DNA of 64,000 nt from Shewanella sp. GD04112 (GTDB lineage Bacteria > Pseudomonadota > Gammaproteobacteria > Enterobacterales > Shewanellaceae): NCBI RefSeq assembly GCF_029835735.1, contig NZ_JAOEAL010000001.1:2046001-2110000 (forward strand), written 5' to 3'. Made by a program: the position numbers and the translations under genes. Below are positions 9,798 through 18,529 of the stretch, in pieces (position 1 is the stretch's first letter; the number at the start of each line of letters is the position of its first letter). The notes under the pieces were generated by a model. It saw nothing but the letters and a program-made list of their open reading frames with translations, did no database searches and had not been told where the DNA came from.

Positions 9798-10190
9798 ATG
9801 ACTTCAACAATTAAACGAACTCAACGCGATTATTCCCTCGCTTTTAAATTGGCGGTTGTCGACCAAGTGGAAAAAGGCGAGCTGACCTATAAGCAGGCGC
9901 AAGACAAGTACGGTATTCAAGGTTGCTCCACCGTGTTAGTGTGGTTACGCAAGCATGGCAAACTGGATTGGTCCCTAGGGACGCCGCCAACATCAATGCG
10001 AGGACAGTTGATGACTGAACCCACCACGCTCACCCCCGAGCAAAAGATAAAAGCCCTCGAAGCCGAACTGGAAGATACCCGCATGAAAGCGGCGTTCTTC
10101 GAAGCCATTGTCGAAAAACTCAGAACTGACTACGGGATATCCGTCGTAAAAAAGCCACACGCGAAACGCTCCAGGAAAAAACGGACGTAG
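9798..10190 (+). CDS. IS3-family transposase OrfA
   Basis: 130-residue OrfA with an N-terminal helix-turn-helix (about residues 10-55, with YSLAFKLAVV...YGIQG...VLVWLRKHG) that would bind the inverted repeats. A leucine-zipper-like helix follows (about 78-110, KIKALEAELEDTRMKAAF) and a basic tail. The start at 9798 has GGAGA 7 bases upstream; the in-frame extension to 9765 lacks a site. The slippery heptamer at 10148-10154 lies in the correct phase near its end to make the OrfAB fusion. OrfA itself looks intact and might act as a repressor or inhibitor. Confidence 0.88.
   Translation: MTSTIKRTQRDYSLAFKLAVVDQVEKGELTYKQAQDKYGIQGCSTVLVWLRKHGKLDWSLGTPPTSMRGQLMTEPTTLTPEQKIKALEAELEDTRMKAAFFEAIVEKLRTDYGISVVKKPHAKRSRKKRT
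10148..10154 (+). other. Programmed -1 frameshift heptamer A_AAA_AAG
   Basis: In the OrfA frame the bases read GTA AAA AAG, so A AAA AAG is positioned exactly as in classical IS3-family slippery sites. After a -1 slip, the next codon (GCC at 10154) opens a frame with no stop until the amber at 10619, giving a continuous OrfAB. A second A6 tract at 10176-10181 also lies in the overlap. Confidence 0.75.
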
Positions 10191-11014
10191 GTTATCGCGT
10201 CACCCAATGCTGTCGTTACCTTGGCATCAGTCGTCAGGCGTATTATCAGCAATGCCAGCGGCAAATCGTCTCAGAGCTAAGGGAGCAACAGGTGTTGCAA
10301 ACGGTGCAATATGAACGGTTATTTCAACCGCGAGTCGGTACGCGTAAACTGCAGTATTTACTCAACAAAATGCATCAAATAGTGATAGGACGAGACCGGT
10401 TATTTCGCTGTCTTAGGGCGCATCGTTTGTTGGTCACGCCTAAGCGGGCGTACCATAAAACGACCCATAGCCATCATCGATTCAGGTGTCATCCCAACTT
10501 GCTTAAGCCCAGTGAGCAGCAAGTGGACATCAGCCGCTCAGAGCAAGTCTGGGTGGCGGATATTACCTATCTACCACTGCAAGATAATGAAGCCTATTTA
10601 AGCTTGGTGACCGATGCCTAGTCACGAAAAATTGTGGGCTATCATGTTGATGATAATCTTAAAACAGACGGGGTGCTCACGACCTACAAACGGGCGCTGA
10701 AGCAGCGACAAGACAAAGATAAACCGCTGATACACCACTCAGACCGAGGGATACAGTACTGCTCAAACGCGTATCAAGCGGTTCACGCACATCATGGCGT
10801 GACATGCTCAATGACAGACGGATATGACTGCTATCAAAATGCCTTAGCAGAGCGAGTGAATGGCATCTTGAAGCAGGAGTTTTTAACACATAAGCCTGCA
10901 ACGCTGGAGGAGGCACGACAAATGGTGGCAGAAGCGGTTGCCATCTATAATCAACGGCGGCCACATTTGACCTTAAAATACAAAACGCCCGATGAGGTTC
11001 ATCGAGCGTTTTAG
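10154..11014 (+). pseudogene. IS3-family transposase OrfB (DDE integrase), interrupted by an amber codon
   Basis: The frame entered by -1 slippage encodes an HTH_21-like region (VGYRVTQCCRYLGISRQAYY) and an rve integrase core: first Asp in WVADITYL, second in HHSDRGIQY, Glu in NALAERVNG, then a C-terminal RRPHLTLKYKTPDEV. At 10619-10621 a TAG replaces what is normally Tyr in the family motif TDAYSRKIVGYH. The break falls between the first and second catalytic Asp residues and splits the protein. The rest is uncorrupted, so inactivation looks recent. Unless the amber is suppressed, no DDE transposase is made. Confidence 0.88.
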
Positions 11015-11059
11015 GTGGAAATAAGTGTCAACTTATTTCAGGACGAGACACAAATCACA

Positions 11060-12394
11060 TTAGCGTTGGAATGGATATACACTTCCCAATTTCATGATTT
11101 GGGTCAGCTCATCTAATGCGGTGCGTGATTCAATCACTAATTGCGGATCGGCTAAATCTTGTGTCGATAAACGGTCGCGATAGTGTTTATCCACCCAAGT
11201 GTTTAAACGCGCGAATAAAGCATCGTTAAGTAAAGTGTGTTGATTCACGGCGGCGACTTCTCGCTCATTCATGGCTACACGTAAACGTAAACAAGCGGGG
11301 CCGCCACCATTTTGCATACTTTGTTTTACATCGAAATACAGCACTTGTTTGATTGGTGTATTTAACGTGAGTAGCTCATTTAAATACGCATAAACAGCCG
11401 GGTTTTCTTGGCAGTCCGTTGGGGCAATGATGGCCATTTCGCCTGAGGGAAGGGTGATTATCTGGGTATTGAATAGATAGCTCTTTACCGCATCGTTAAT
11501 CGCTACTTTGGCCGTTGGAACCTCGATAAAGAATAATTCGGTATCGAGTTTTCGTCTTATTTCATCCAATTTAGTCTGTGTATTTAAGAATGCCTGCTCA
11601 TGGTAAAACAATACATTTTGGTTACCCACGGCGATCACGTCATTGTGGAATACCCCTTGGTCAATGACATCGGGATTTTGTTGAATAAAGACGCAGTTAT
11701 CTTCCTCGAGTTGGTGCAATCTTGCTATCGCCATCGACGCTTCGAGGGTTTGTCTTGCAGGATATTTTTGCGGTCTTGGCGCATTAGGATTGGTGGCTTC
11801 TTGGCCGTAAACAAACAGCTCGACCCCTGCATGACCATATTCCTGGCACAGGCGAGTATGGTTCGCCGCGCCCTCATCACCGAAGCTATTATGCTCAGGT
11901 AAATGGTTATGATGATGAAAATAGTGGGGATCGTTGAAAGTTGCTGTTAAGATGCGCCCCGTTGTGATGGGCTCGATGCTGCGATGTAACTTATCTACTA
12001 AGTTGGCAGGGGTAAAATGCAGTTTACCATCACGGGTGTCGGCACTGGGAGACACGGTTGCAGCATTTGCCGTCCACATACTCGAAGCACTGCAACAGGC
12101 ATTAAGCAGCGCAGGCGCAGTTTTAGCGGCTTGTTGTAAAACTTGGGCATCACTGCCAGAAAAACCAATTCGGCGCAGTGTATTAAGATCTGGGCGCTCT
12201 TGCGGCGCTAACATGCCTTGGATCATCCCTAAATCAGCGAGTGCTTTGGCTTTTTGCAAACCTTGTTTAGCGGCGGCTTTAGGATTTGAGACTAAAGCGG
12301 CGTTGTTGAGTGAGGCCACATTGCCAAAAGACAAACCGGCATAATTGTGGGTTGGCCCAACGAGTCCGTCGAAATTCGCTTCAAAGTGCTTCAT
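11060..12394 (-). CDS. astB: N-succinylarginine dihydrolase
   Basis: Second enzyme of the arginine succinyltransferase pathway: it hydrolyses N2-succinylarginine to N2-succinylornithine, CO2 and two ammonia in the cytosol. The 444 residues match the family. The N-terminus NFDGLVGPTHNYAGLS is diagnostic, and the amidinotransferase-fold triad residues are present: Glu174 (GDEGA), His250 (FHNDVIAVGN) and Cys368 (GGPACLRL). AAGGA lies upstream of the ATG. It stands alone; the other ast genes are not in this window, as expected where ast genes are dispersed. The insertion sequence ends 7 bp past the stop codon, so the natural 3' region and any terminator were displaced, and transcripts should run into the IS antisense to the transposase. 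Confidence 0.95.
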   Translation of the reverse strand: MKHFEANFDGLVGPTHNYAGLSFGNVASLNNAALVSNPKAAAKQGLQKAKALADLGMIQGMLAPQERPDLNTLRRIGFSGSDAQVLQQAAKTAPALLNACCSASSMWTANAATVSPSADTRDGKLHFTPANLVDKLHRSIEPITTGRILTATFNDPHYFHHHNHLPEHNSFGDEGAANHTRLCQEYGHAGVELFVYGQEATNPNAPRPQKYPARQTLEASMAIARLHQLEEDNCVFIQQNPDVIDQGVFHNDVIAVGNQNVLFYHEQAFLNTQTKLDEIRRKLDTELFFIEVPTAKVAINDAVKSYLFNTQIITLPSGEMAIIAPTDCQENPAVYAYLNELLTLNTPIKQVLYFDVKQSMQNGGGPACLRLRVAMNEREVAAVNQHTLLNDALFARLNTWVDKHYRDRLSTQDLADPQLVIESRTALDELTQIMKLGSVYPFQR

Positions 12395-12725
12395 TGCTTA
12401 TCCTTGTGATAGGGAAGGTTATTATTTATTCAAATGGTCCCTGAAGCGACCCAGTATACTGAAGGTTTTTGTGGGCACAAGCGCACGGTTTTGTGCTCAA
12501 AGCGACTTTTTCGCGATAAATGCATAACTATTTCTTGCTTGCTGGCAAATAATGAAATATTAGTTTTTAATTACGCAATATTATTTTTTTACATTTTTTC
12601 AACTTTGATTAAAAAGTGACTCGCTGGTACATATAAAAGAGGGATTAGCTTGAAACTCTCAATGCAACCCTCTATATATGGAGCCAATTTCCACCTTCTT
12701 GAGATTTTTTGGCGCAAATCAAACT
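12395..12725 (+). promoter_or_regulatory. Divergent astB/topA intergenic region (no gene)
   Basis: 331 bp between divergent astB and topA, strongly AT-rich from about 12515 to 12620. Sequences partly resembling ArgR boxes (TGAAT-N4-ATTCA) occur at 12519-12534 (AATGCATAACTATTTC) and around 12425-12432, but each has several mismatches. It presumably holds both promoters. I see no terminator or RNA gene. In-frame codons upstream of topA (from 12678) lack a ribosome site and are not taken as coding. Confidence 0.4.
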
Positions 12726-15362
12726 ATGGGTAAATCGCTAGTTATTGTCGAATCACCGGCCAAAGCTAAGACTATTAATAAATATCTTGGCAAAGAATTC
12801 ATCGTTAAATCGAGCGTGGGGCATATCCGTGACCTACCAACTTCTTCTTCATCTGACGGCAATGAAAAGGTGAAATCCGCCGCCGAAGTGAAGAAGATGT
12901 CGCCAGAAGAAAAGGCGCGATATAAAAAGGTGAAAGACCACCAGGCGCTGGTGTCGCGTATGGGCGTTAACCCTGAAAAGGGCTGGGCGGCTAAATATCA
13001 AATCCTACCGGGTAAAGAGAAAGTCGTTAAAGAGCTGCAAGCCTTAGCCGATTCTGCTGACCAAATCTATCTCGCAACGGACTTAGACCGTGAAGGGGAA
13101 GCCATCGCCTGGCATTTGCAAGAGGTGATTGGTGGCGATCCTTCACGGTATCAACGCGTTGTATTTAACGAAATCACCAAATCTGCGATTCAAGAAGCCT
13201 TTAGTAAACCTTCTTCCCTCGACACTAATATGGTGAATGCCCAGCAGGCACGACGCTTTTTAGACCGTGTCGTCGGCTTTATGGTGTCACCATTGTTGTG
13301 GAAGAAGGTTGCCCGCGGGTTATCCGCAGGACGGGTACAATCCGTGGCTGTGCGTCTCGTGGTGGAACGTGAAAGCGAAATCAAAGCCTTCGTACCTGAA
13401 GAGTTTTGGGATGTGCATGCACAGCTGAATACGCCTGCGAGCGAAGCGCTGCGCATGGAAGTGGTTAAGCACTTAGACTCAGCCTTCGAGCCAACAAACG
13501 AGCAGCAAGCGTTAGCCGCCGTTCAAGCCTTATCTTCTGCCAGCTTTAAAGTGATCGCTCGTGAAGATAAAGCGACCCAGAGTAAACCTTCGGCTCCTTT
13601 TATTACCTCAACCCTACAACAAGCGGCCAGTACTCGCCTAGGCTTTGGGGTGAAGAAAACCATGATGATGGCACAGCGCTTGTACGAAGCGGGTCACATC
13701 ACTTATATGCGTACCGATTCGACAAACTTAAGCCAAGAAGCGTTAGACAGTGTGCGTGAGATGATCGGCAAGGAATATGGCACCAAGTATTTGCCTGCCG
13801 AACCAATTCGCTACGGCTCTAAGGAAGGCGCACAAGAGGCGCACGAAGCGATTCGTCCATCAAACGTGAAGGTCGAAGCGGCTGCATTAACCGATATGGA
13901 ACGTGATGCACAGCGTCTCTACGAGCTGATCTGGCGTCAGTTTGTGTCATGCCAGATGACACCTGCCCAATACGATGCGACCAAGCTCACGGTCAAGGCG
14001 GGTGACTATGAACTGAAAGCGACGGGACGTATCCTGCGCTTTGACGGTTGGACCCGTGTTCAAACCGCATTGAAAAAGAAAAATGAAGAAGACAATACCT
14101 TGCCATCGGTGAACGAAGGTGATCTGTTGTCTCTGGTCGAATTAGAGCCTAAGCAACATTTTACTAAGCCGCCTGCCAGATACAGCGAAGCGTCATTGGT
14201 AAAAGAATTAGAGAAGCGTGGTATCGGTCGTCCTTCAACCTACGCCACTATTATTTCGACGATTCAAGAACGGGGTTATGTCAAAGTTGAAAACCGCCGT
14301 TTCTACGCTGAGAAAATGGGCGAGATTGTCAGTGAGCGTTTAGTCGGTAGTTTTGCTGAGCTGATGAGCTACGATTTTACCGCTAGCATGGAACAGACCC
14401 TCGACGATGTTGCAAGTGGTGAGCTGGATTGGAAAAAGGTTCTTGATGGTTTCTATGCCGATTTCACTAAACAATTAGAGAAGGCGGAATTGGCACCAGA
14501 AGAAGGCGGTATGCGCCTCAATCAAATGGTGATGACCAATATTAAGTGTCCGACTTGCGGTCGCCCCATGGGGATCCGTACCGGCACAACAGGGGTGTTC
14601 CTCGGTTGCTCGGGTTACGAGTTGCCACCGAAAGAGCGCTGCAAAACCACCATGAACTTAACGCCAGGCATTGAAGCGATTAGCGACAGTGAGGATGCCG
14701 AAACCGACGCGCTACGCGCCAAGCATCGCTGCGGTATTTGCGGTACGGCGATGGACAGCTACCTTATTGACGAAAAGCGTAAGCTGCATGTTTGCGGTAA
14801 TAACCCTATCTGTGAGGGTTATGAAGTCGAAGAAGGACAATTTAAGATCAAAGGTTACGAAGGTCCATTAATTGAATGTGACCGCTGTGGCCATGATATG
14901 GAGCTGAAAAACGGCCGTTTCGGTAAATATTTTGGTTGTACTAACGAGGAATGTAAGAATACTCGTAAGTTACTGAAAAACGGTGAAGCTGCGCCACCAA
15001 AAGAAGATCCTATTTATCTGCCAGAGCTGAAATGCAGCAAGTCTGATGCGCATTTTGTGCTGCGTGACGGTGCGGCAGGGATTTTCTTGGCAGCCAGTAC
15101 TTTCCCTAAATCTCGGGAAACCCGGGCGCCACTGGTTGAAGAGTTAGTGAAATATCGCGAGCTATTGTGGCCAAAATATCAGTATCTTGCCGATGCTCCT
15201 ATCGCCGATGATGAGGGGAATAAAGCGGCGGTTAAGTTTAGCCGTAAGACCAAAGAGCAATATGTGGCGACCGAAGTTGACGGTAAAGCAACCGGATGGT
15301 CGGCCCATTATGTGAATGGTAAATGGGTGACTGAATCGACGGCGAAGAAAGCTAAGAAGTAA
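12726..15362 (+). CDS. topA: DNA topoisomerase I
   Basis: Type IA topoisomerase that relaxes negative supercoils through a 5'-phosphotyrosine. It begins MGKSLVIVESPAKAKTINKYLG, the canonical TOPRIM start, so the ATG at 12726 is chosen over 12678. TOPRIM acidic motif TDLDREGEAIAW is present, as is the catalytic Tyr in ITYMRTDSTNLS. Three tetra-cysteine zinc ribbons lie in the C-terminal third (starting CPTCG, CGICG and CDRCG), followed by a degenerate fourth without its full set of Cys. A basic tail (KWVTESTAKKAKK) ends the protein. About 878 residues, against 865 in E. coli. Monocistronic with a terminator; cysB lies two genes further on, as in E. coli. Confidence 0.97.
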   Translation: MGKSLVIVESPAKAKTINKYLGKEFIVKSSVGHIRDLPTSSSSDGNEKVKSAAEVKKMSPEEKARYKKVKDHQALVSRMGVNPEKGWAAKYQILPGKEKVVKELQALADSADQIYLATDLDREGEAIAWHLQEVIGGDPSRYQRVVFNEITKSAIQEAFSKPSSLDTNMVNAQQARRFLDRVVGFMVSPLLWKKVARGLSAGRVQSVAVRLVVERESEIKAFVPEEFWDVHAQLNTPASEALRMEVVKHLDSAFEPTNEQQALAAVQALSSASFKVIAREDKATQSKPSAPFITSTLQQAASTRLGFGVKKTMMMAQRLYEAGHITYMRTDSTNLSQEALDSVREMIGKEYGTKYLPAEPIRYGSKEGAQEAHEAIRPSNVKVEAAALTDMERDAQRLYELIWRQFVSCQMTPAQYDATKLTVKAGDYELKATGRILRFDGWTRVQTALKKKNEEDNTLPSVNEGDLLSLVELEPKQHFTKPPARYSEASLVKELEKRGIGRPSTYATIISTIQERGYVKVENRRFYAEKMGEIVSERLVGSFAELMSYDFTASMEQTLDDVASGELDWKKVLDGFYADFTKQLEKAELAPEEGGMRLNQMVMTNIKCPTCGRPMGIRTGTTGVFLGCSGYELPPKERCKTTMNLTPGIEAISDSEDAETDALRAKHRCGICGTAMDSYLIDEKRKLHVCGNNPICEGYEVEEGQFKIKGYEGPLIECDRCGHDMELKNGRFGKYFGCTNEECKNTRKLLKNGEAAPPKEDPIYLPELKCSKSDAHFVLRDGAAGIFLAASTFPKSRETRAPLVEELVKYRELLWPKYQYLADAPIADDEGNKAAVKFSRKTKEQYVATEVDGKATGWSAHYVNGKWVTESTAKKAKK

Positions 15363-15404
15363 CCTGATCTGAATCGGGTCTAGGATCTTTTTCTTCGTGG
15401 TTAT

Positions 15405-15432
15405 AAATGGGTTCACTTACGTGAGCCCATTT
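15405..15432 (+). terminator. Intrinsic terminator of topA
   Basis: AAATGGGTTCAC / GTGAGCCCATTT with a 4-base loop (TTAC), followed by TTGTTATCT. 42 bp beyond the topA stop. Confidence 0.75.
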
Positions 15433-15520
15433 TGTTATCTAGGGTTCTTACAATCGCCGATTGCAGTAATGATGGTGGTTTATCGATAACCGAGATATTG
15501 TGGATAAACATACCACGCAT

Positions 15521-15550
15521 AAAAAAGCCAAGTCATAGACTTGGCTTTTT
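15521..15550 (-). terminator. Intrinsic terminator downstream of the coiled-coil membrane protein gene
   Basis: AAAAAGCCAAGT / ACTTGGCTTTTT with a short loop and T run on the minus strand, 33 bp past the stop at 15583. A-rich flanks on both sides suggest it may also work in the plus direction. Confidence 0.8.
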
Positions 15551-15582
15551 ATGGAAAACGTTCTTAATTGAGCAATGCGATA

Positions 15583-16362
15583 TCACCATTTCTTCTTCGG
15601 TTGAAACAGCATATCGATGTCATCTTCTTCATTTTTAGGTCTAGGCGCACTTGGGGCTGACAATTTTTGTGCGCCCATAATCTCATCTAGCAACATTTTG
15701 GCTTCATCGACCTTGCGGGCAATAAAAGGGTCATTCGGCGTTTGTGCTTTAATGGCATGTAGGGTGGCTAAAGCTTTTGTGACCATTTGCTTAGACGAAC
15801 CATATTGCTTCATAAAGCTCGCGGCACGGGCACGGGACAGCATGGAATCAACATTAATCCGTAGCTGTAAACTATCGATACGATTCTCTTCCTGAGCAAA
15901 AACATTGGGGTCAACTCGGCCCTTGTTGTGCTCTGCACGTAAAATGGCTTTCAGTTTCTTGAGTGTTTGTACTAACACTAAGATCTGCTTGTCATTATCC
16001 GGCAATCTAAAATTCTCGATAGGGGGCATCTGTGGCGTGTTAGATTGCAATGTCTCGATTTGTGACTTGAGATCGGTAAGACGACGTTGAAAATCCGATT
16101 GCTGTTGACTCGCACTTAAAGTAGTGGCGATTTCTAACGCTTCTTGTACACGACGATAGAGCACTAAAATGATGTGTGTACTGCAAGGGATCATCCCTGT
16201 GTTGGACAATACGGTTTCAGTTTCATCAATAATTGCGCGTTGACGGGCAAATTCTATGCGACGTTCAGCCTCAGCACGTTCTTTTTGTTGTTGTATAACG
16301 TTAATTCCGATAACAAGCAGTAAAAGTGCACCGATGAGGATCAGAACCAAGGTGAATGTCAT
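15583..16362 (-). CDS. Membrane-anchored coiled-coil protein of unknown function
   Basis: 259 residues. One N-terminal TM helix (about 3-22, with no cleavage site I would trust) is followed by a long charged helical region (about 25-60 and 75-225) rich in Gln, Glu, Lys and Leu, predicted coiled coil. The C-terminus is a Pro/acidic linker ending in EEDDIDMLFQPKKKW. The N-terminal topology suggests an inner-membrane anchor with a cytoplasmic body. I do not recognise a characterised family. Position between topA and cysB suggests a conserved lineage gene. The compact acidic-aromatic-basic C-terminal tail looks like a docking motif. Single gene with its own terminator; function unknown. Confidence 0.8.
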   Translation of the reverse strand: MTFTLVLILIGALLLLVIGINVIQQQKERAEAERRIEFARQRAIIDETETVLSNTGMIPCSTHIILVLYRRVQEALEIATTLSASQQQSDFQRRLTDLKSQIETLQSNTPQMPPIENFRLPDNDKQILVLVQTLKKLKAILRAEHNKGRVDPNVFAQEENRIDSLQLRINVDSMLSRARAASFMKQYGSSKQMVTKALATLHAIKAQTPNDPFIARKVDEAKMLLDEIMGAQKLSAPSAPRPKNEEDDIDMLFQPKKKW

Positions 16363-16589
16363 AGCTGTTCCATTATTTATCTAATTGGGCTAATGCTACA
16401 ATAAATCAATAAACTAGCATAGTTATCTTAGCCTAGGTTATCATTTCTGTCGTATGAAACTTAAGACTTGTGCTCTATATTCCTATTTGCTTTAATTTTT
16501 ACTATATACTATAACGATTGATTATAGCTGATACTGAGTTGCGCCATGTTCGCCAATCCAATTCAGCCTGTTTGAGACAAGGACATAAG

Positions 16590-17564
16590 ATGAAACTGCA
16601 ACAGCTCAGGTATATTGCTGAGGTCGTCAAACACAACCTTAACGTATCGGCCACCGCGGAAAATTTATATACATCGCAACCTGGGATCAGTAAGCAAGTT
16701 CGCATGTTGGAAGATGAATTAGGCATTCAAATCTTCGGTCGCAGTGGTAAACATTTGACCCACGTAACACCCGCCGGACAACAGGTGATAAATATTGCCA
16801 ATGACATCTTAGGCAAAGTCGAAAGCATTAAAAAAGTCTCCGAGGAATACACTAAACCTGATCAGGGTGAATTGAATATCGCGACCACGGATACGCAGGC
16901 GCGGTATGCGTTACCCCATATTATTCGCCAATTCATTGACCGCTATCCTAAAGTCAACCTGCATATGCACCAAGGCACGCCATCGCAGATCAGCGAACAA
17001 GCGGCGCGTGGCGATGCTGACTTTGCGATTGCCACCGAAGCGATGCACTTGTATTCCGACTTAATCATGTTGCCTTGTTACCATTGGAATCGCTCGGTTG
17101 TGGTTCCCAAAGATCATCCCTTGGCGACCCGTACCCATATCAGTATCGAAGATTTAGCCCGTTTCCCATTAGTCACTTATGTGTTTGGTTTTGACCGCGC
17201 ATCGGAGATTGAAAAAGCTTTTAACCGCGCTAATCTCGAGCCGCGGGTGGTCTTTAGTGCGACCAGCGCCGATGTACTGAAAACCTATGTACGTTTAGGC
17301 TTAGGAGTCGGGGTGATAGCCTCGATGGCGATTGACCCTAATATCGATAAAGACTTAGTGGCTATCGATGCGGGCCATTTATTTGCCCACAGCACGACTA
17401 AGATTGGTTTTAGAAAAGGCAGTTTCTTACGTAGTTATATGTATGATTTTATTCAACACTTTGCACCGCATTTGACTCGCGATGTCGTTGAAAAGGCGGT
17501 GGCATTACGCGATCAGCAATTGATTGATGAAATGTTTGCCGATAAAAACCTGCCAATGCGTTGA
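16590..17564 (+). CDS. cysB: LysR-type regulator CysB, activator of sulfur assimilation
   Basis: Transcription factor that senses N-acetylserine or O-acetylserine and activates cysteine biosynthesis genes. 324 residues, the same length as E. coli CysB. The N-terminal winged HTH reads MKLQQLRYI...TAENLYTSQPGISKQVRMLEDELG, and the effector domain has TTDTQARYALP and the TPSQI region typical of CysB. The start at 16590 has AAGGA upstream; the frame opens 24 codons earlier, but that extension is not conserved in the family. Flanked upstream by the divergent coiled-coil gene and downstream by a terminator, so monocistronic. Probably autoregulated, as in enterics, but I cannot point to a definite operator. 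Confidence 0.96.
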   Translation: MKLQQLRYIAEVVKHNLNVSATAENLYTSQPGISKQVRMLEDELGIQIFGRSGKHLTHVTPAGQQVINIANDILGKVESIKKVSEEYTKPDQGELNIATTDTQARYALPHIIRQFIDRYPKVNLHMHQGTPSQISEQAARGDADFAIATEAMHLYSDLIMLPCYHWNRSVVVPKDHPLATRTHISIEDLARFPLVTYVFGFDRASEIEKAFNRANLEPRVVFSATSADVLKTYVRLGLGVGVIASMAIDPNIDKDLVAIDAGHLFAHSTTKIGFRKGSFLRSYMYDFIQHFAPHLTRDVVEKAVALRDQQLIDEMFADKNLPMR

Positions 17565-17585
17565 TTCGCGGTTGTTAGAGACAAT

Positions 17586-17616
17586 AAAAAATGCCGCAAT
17601 GAATGCGGCATTTTTT
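17586..17616 (+). terminator. Terminator between convergent cysB and the NarL-type regulator
   Basis: AAAAATGCCGCA / TGCGGCATTTTTT with a 5-base loop. A on the left and T on the right allow use in both directions, serving cysB (+) and the response regulator (-). Confidence 0.88.
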
Positions 17617-17645
17617 ATGCGAAATTGACAGCAGTCATAGCCGAA

Positions 17646-18308
17646 TTAGGTCAAATCCACTTTATCCATTTCAAGCTGGCCTAAGGCAATAACGGCTTGA
17701 GTACGATTACGGACTCCCAGCTTTCTAAAAATCGCGGTAGCGTGGGCTTTGATGGTGGCTTCAGACACACCTAAGTCATAGGCGATTTGCTTATTGAGTA
17801 AGCCCTCGGCGAACATCTGCAACACTTTGTATTGCTGCGGCGTCAAGTCGGAGAGTTTGTTGGCCATCTTATCCGTATCATCATCTTCAATCGGGATGAT
17901 TTCAGCACCAGCGGGCAACCAGATATCCCCAAATAATACGGCGGTGAGCGCTTCTTTTAAGGTTTCCATCGACGCTGACTTCGGGATGAACCCACTGCCG
18001 CCATAATGGATAGCACGGCTAATGGTATTGATATCCTCATGGGCCGAAATCACCACCACAGGCAGTTCAGGGTAATGGGAGCGCAGGTGAATAAGCGTCG
18101 AATAGCCGTGGGAGCCAGGCATTTGTAGATCCAGTAAAACCAAATCGTAACTCACATTCTGTGAATCTAATACAGACTGTAAGGCATCGGCACTGTCGGC
18201 TTCATACCATTGGGTGTGTTCAAAGGCGCTACTGAGGGCTTGGCGTAGTGCATTTCGAAACAATGGATGGTCATCGGCAATAATAATATTTAAGTTTTCT
18301 AGCTTCAT
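17646..18308 (-). CDS. Orphan NarL/FixJ-family response regulator
   Basis: 220 residues: receiver domain (1-125) with acidic Asp12/Asp13, phosphoacceptor Asp60 (LLDLQMPG), Ser88 (VISAH) and Lys110 (FIPKS), then a linker with an acidic patch (EDDDTD) and a LuxR-type HTH (about 155-215, LTPQQYKVLQM...VSEATIKAHATAIFRKLGVRNRTQAV). All phosphorelay residues are present. No histidine kinase gene is adjacent, so the partner must be encoded elsewhere. It converges on cysB across a shared terminator. Target genes cannot be deduced. Confidence 0.9.
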   Translation of the reverse strand: MKLENLNIIIADDHPLFRNALRQALSSAFEHTQWYEADSADALQSVLDSQNVSYDLVLLDLQMPGSHGYSTLIHLRSHYPELPVVVISAHEDINTISRAIHYGGSGFIPKSASMETLKEALTAVLFGDIWLPAGAEIIPIEDDDTDKMANKLSDLTPQQYKVLQMFAEGLLNKQIAYDLGVSEATIKAHATAIFRKLGVRNRTQAVIALGQLEMDKVDLT

Positions 18309-18467
18309 GGCTTTGTTGGTTATGTTCGTGGCACGTGAAGATTAAACCCAATGTAACAGAAAAGTAATCGAGGATCCTATTGCTTTATGCAGTAAGATTG
18401 ACAAAATTTTTATATGTTTCTGGTTGTTATACTTTTGTCTATCAAAGGTGGGCGGATTATTCAAACA

Positions 18468-18494
18468 AAAACACGCCCTCAAACGGGCGTGTTT
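18468..18494 (-). terminator. Intrinsic terminator of the acyl-CoA thioesterase gene
   Basis: AAACACGCCC / GGGCGTGTTT with a short loop, followed on the minus strand by TTTTGTTTG. About 35 bp past the stop at 18530. Confidence 0.85.
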
Positions 18495-18529
18495 AAGGGC
18501 GAGAGTACCTTATTTTGACTGGCTAAATC

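Larger units (their letters stand above)
9744..11052 (+). mobile_element. IS3-family insertion sequence with inactivated transposase
   Basis: About 1.3 kb, bounded by imperfect inverted repeats: the left end begins TGTGACCCGTCCT, and the right end read on the minus strand begins TGTGTCTCGTCCT. Both continue to a shared GTTGACACTT about 30 bases in, and the ends fit TG...CA. It contains orfA and orfB in the -1 relation typical of IS3 elements. No clear 3-5 bp target duplication flanks these ends (ACC left, AAT right), so the duplication has decayed, a rearrangement happened, or my boundaries are off by a base or two. The right end is 7 bp from the astB stop codon. The OrfB nonsense codon suggests it cannot move by itself. 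Confidence 0.88.

Noticed and set aside
9741..11055. Target-site duplication of the IS
   Set aside because: Flanking triplets ACC and AAT differ, and neighbouring choices of end give no convincing match.
12678..12725. Upstream N-terminal extension of topA
   Set aside because: No ribosome site and it is not present in the family, where MGK-LVIVESPAKAKTI is the start.
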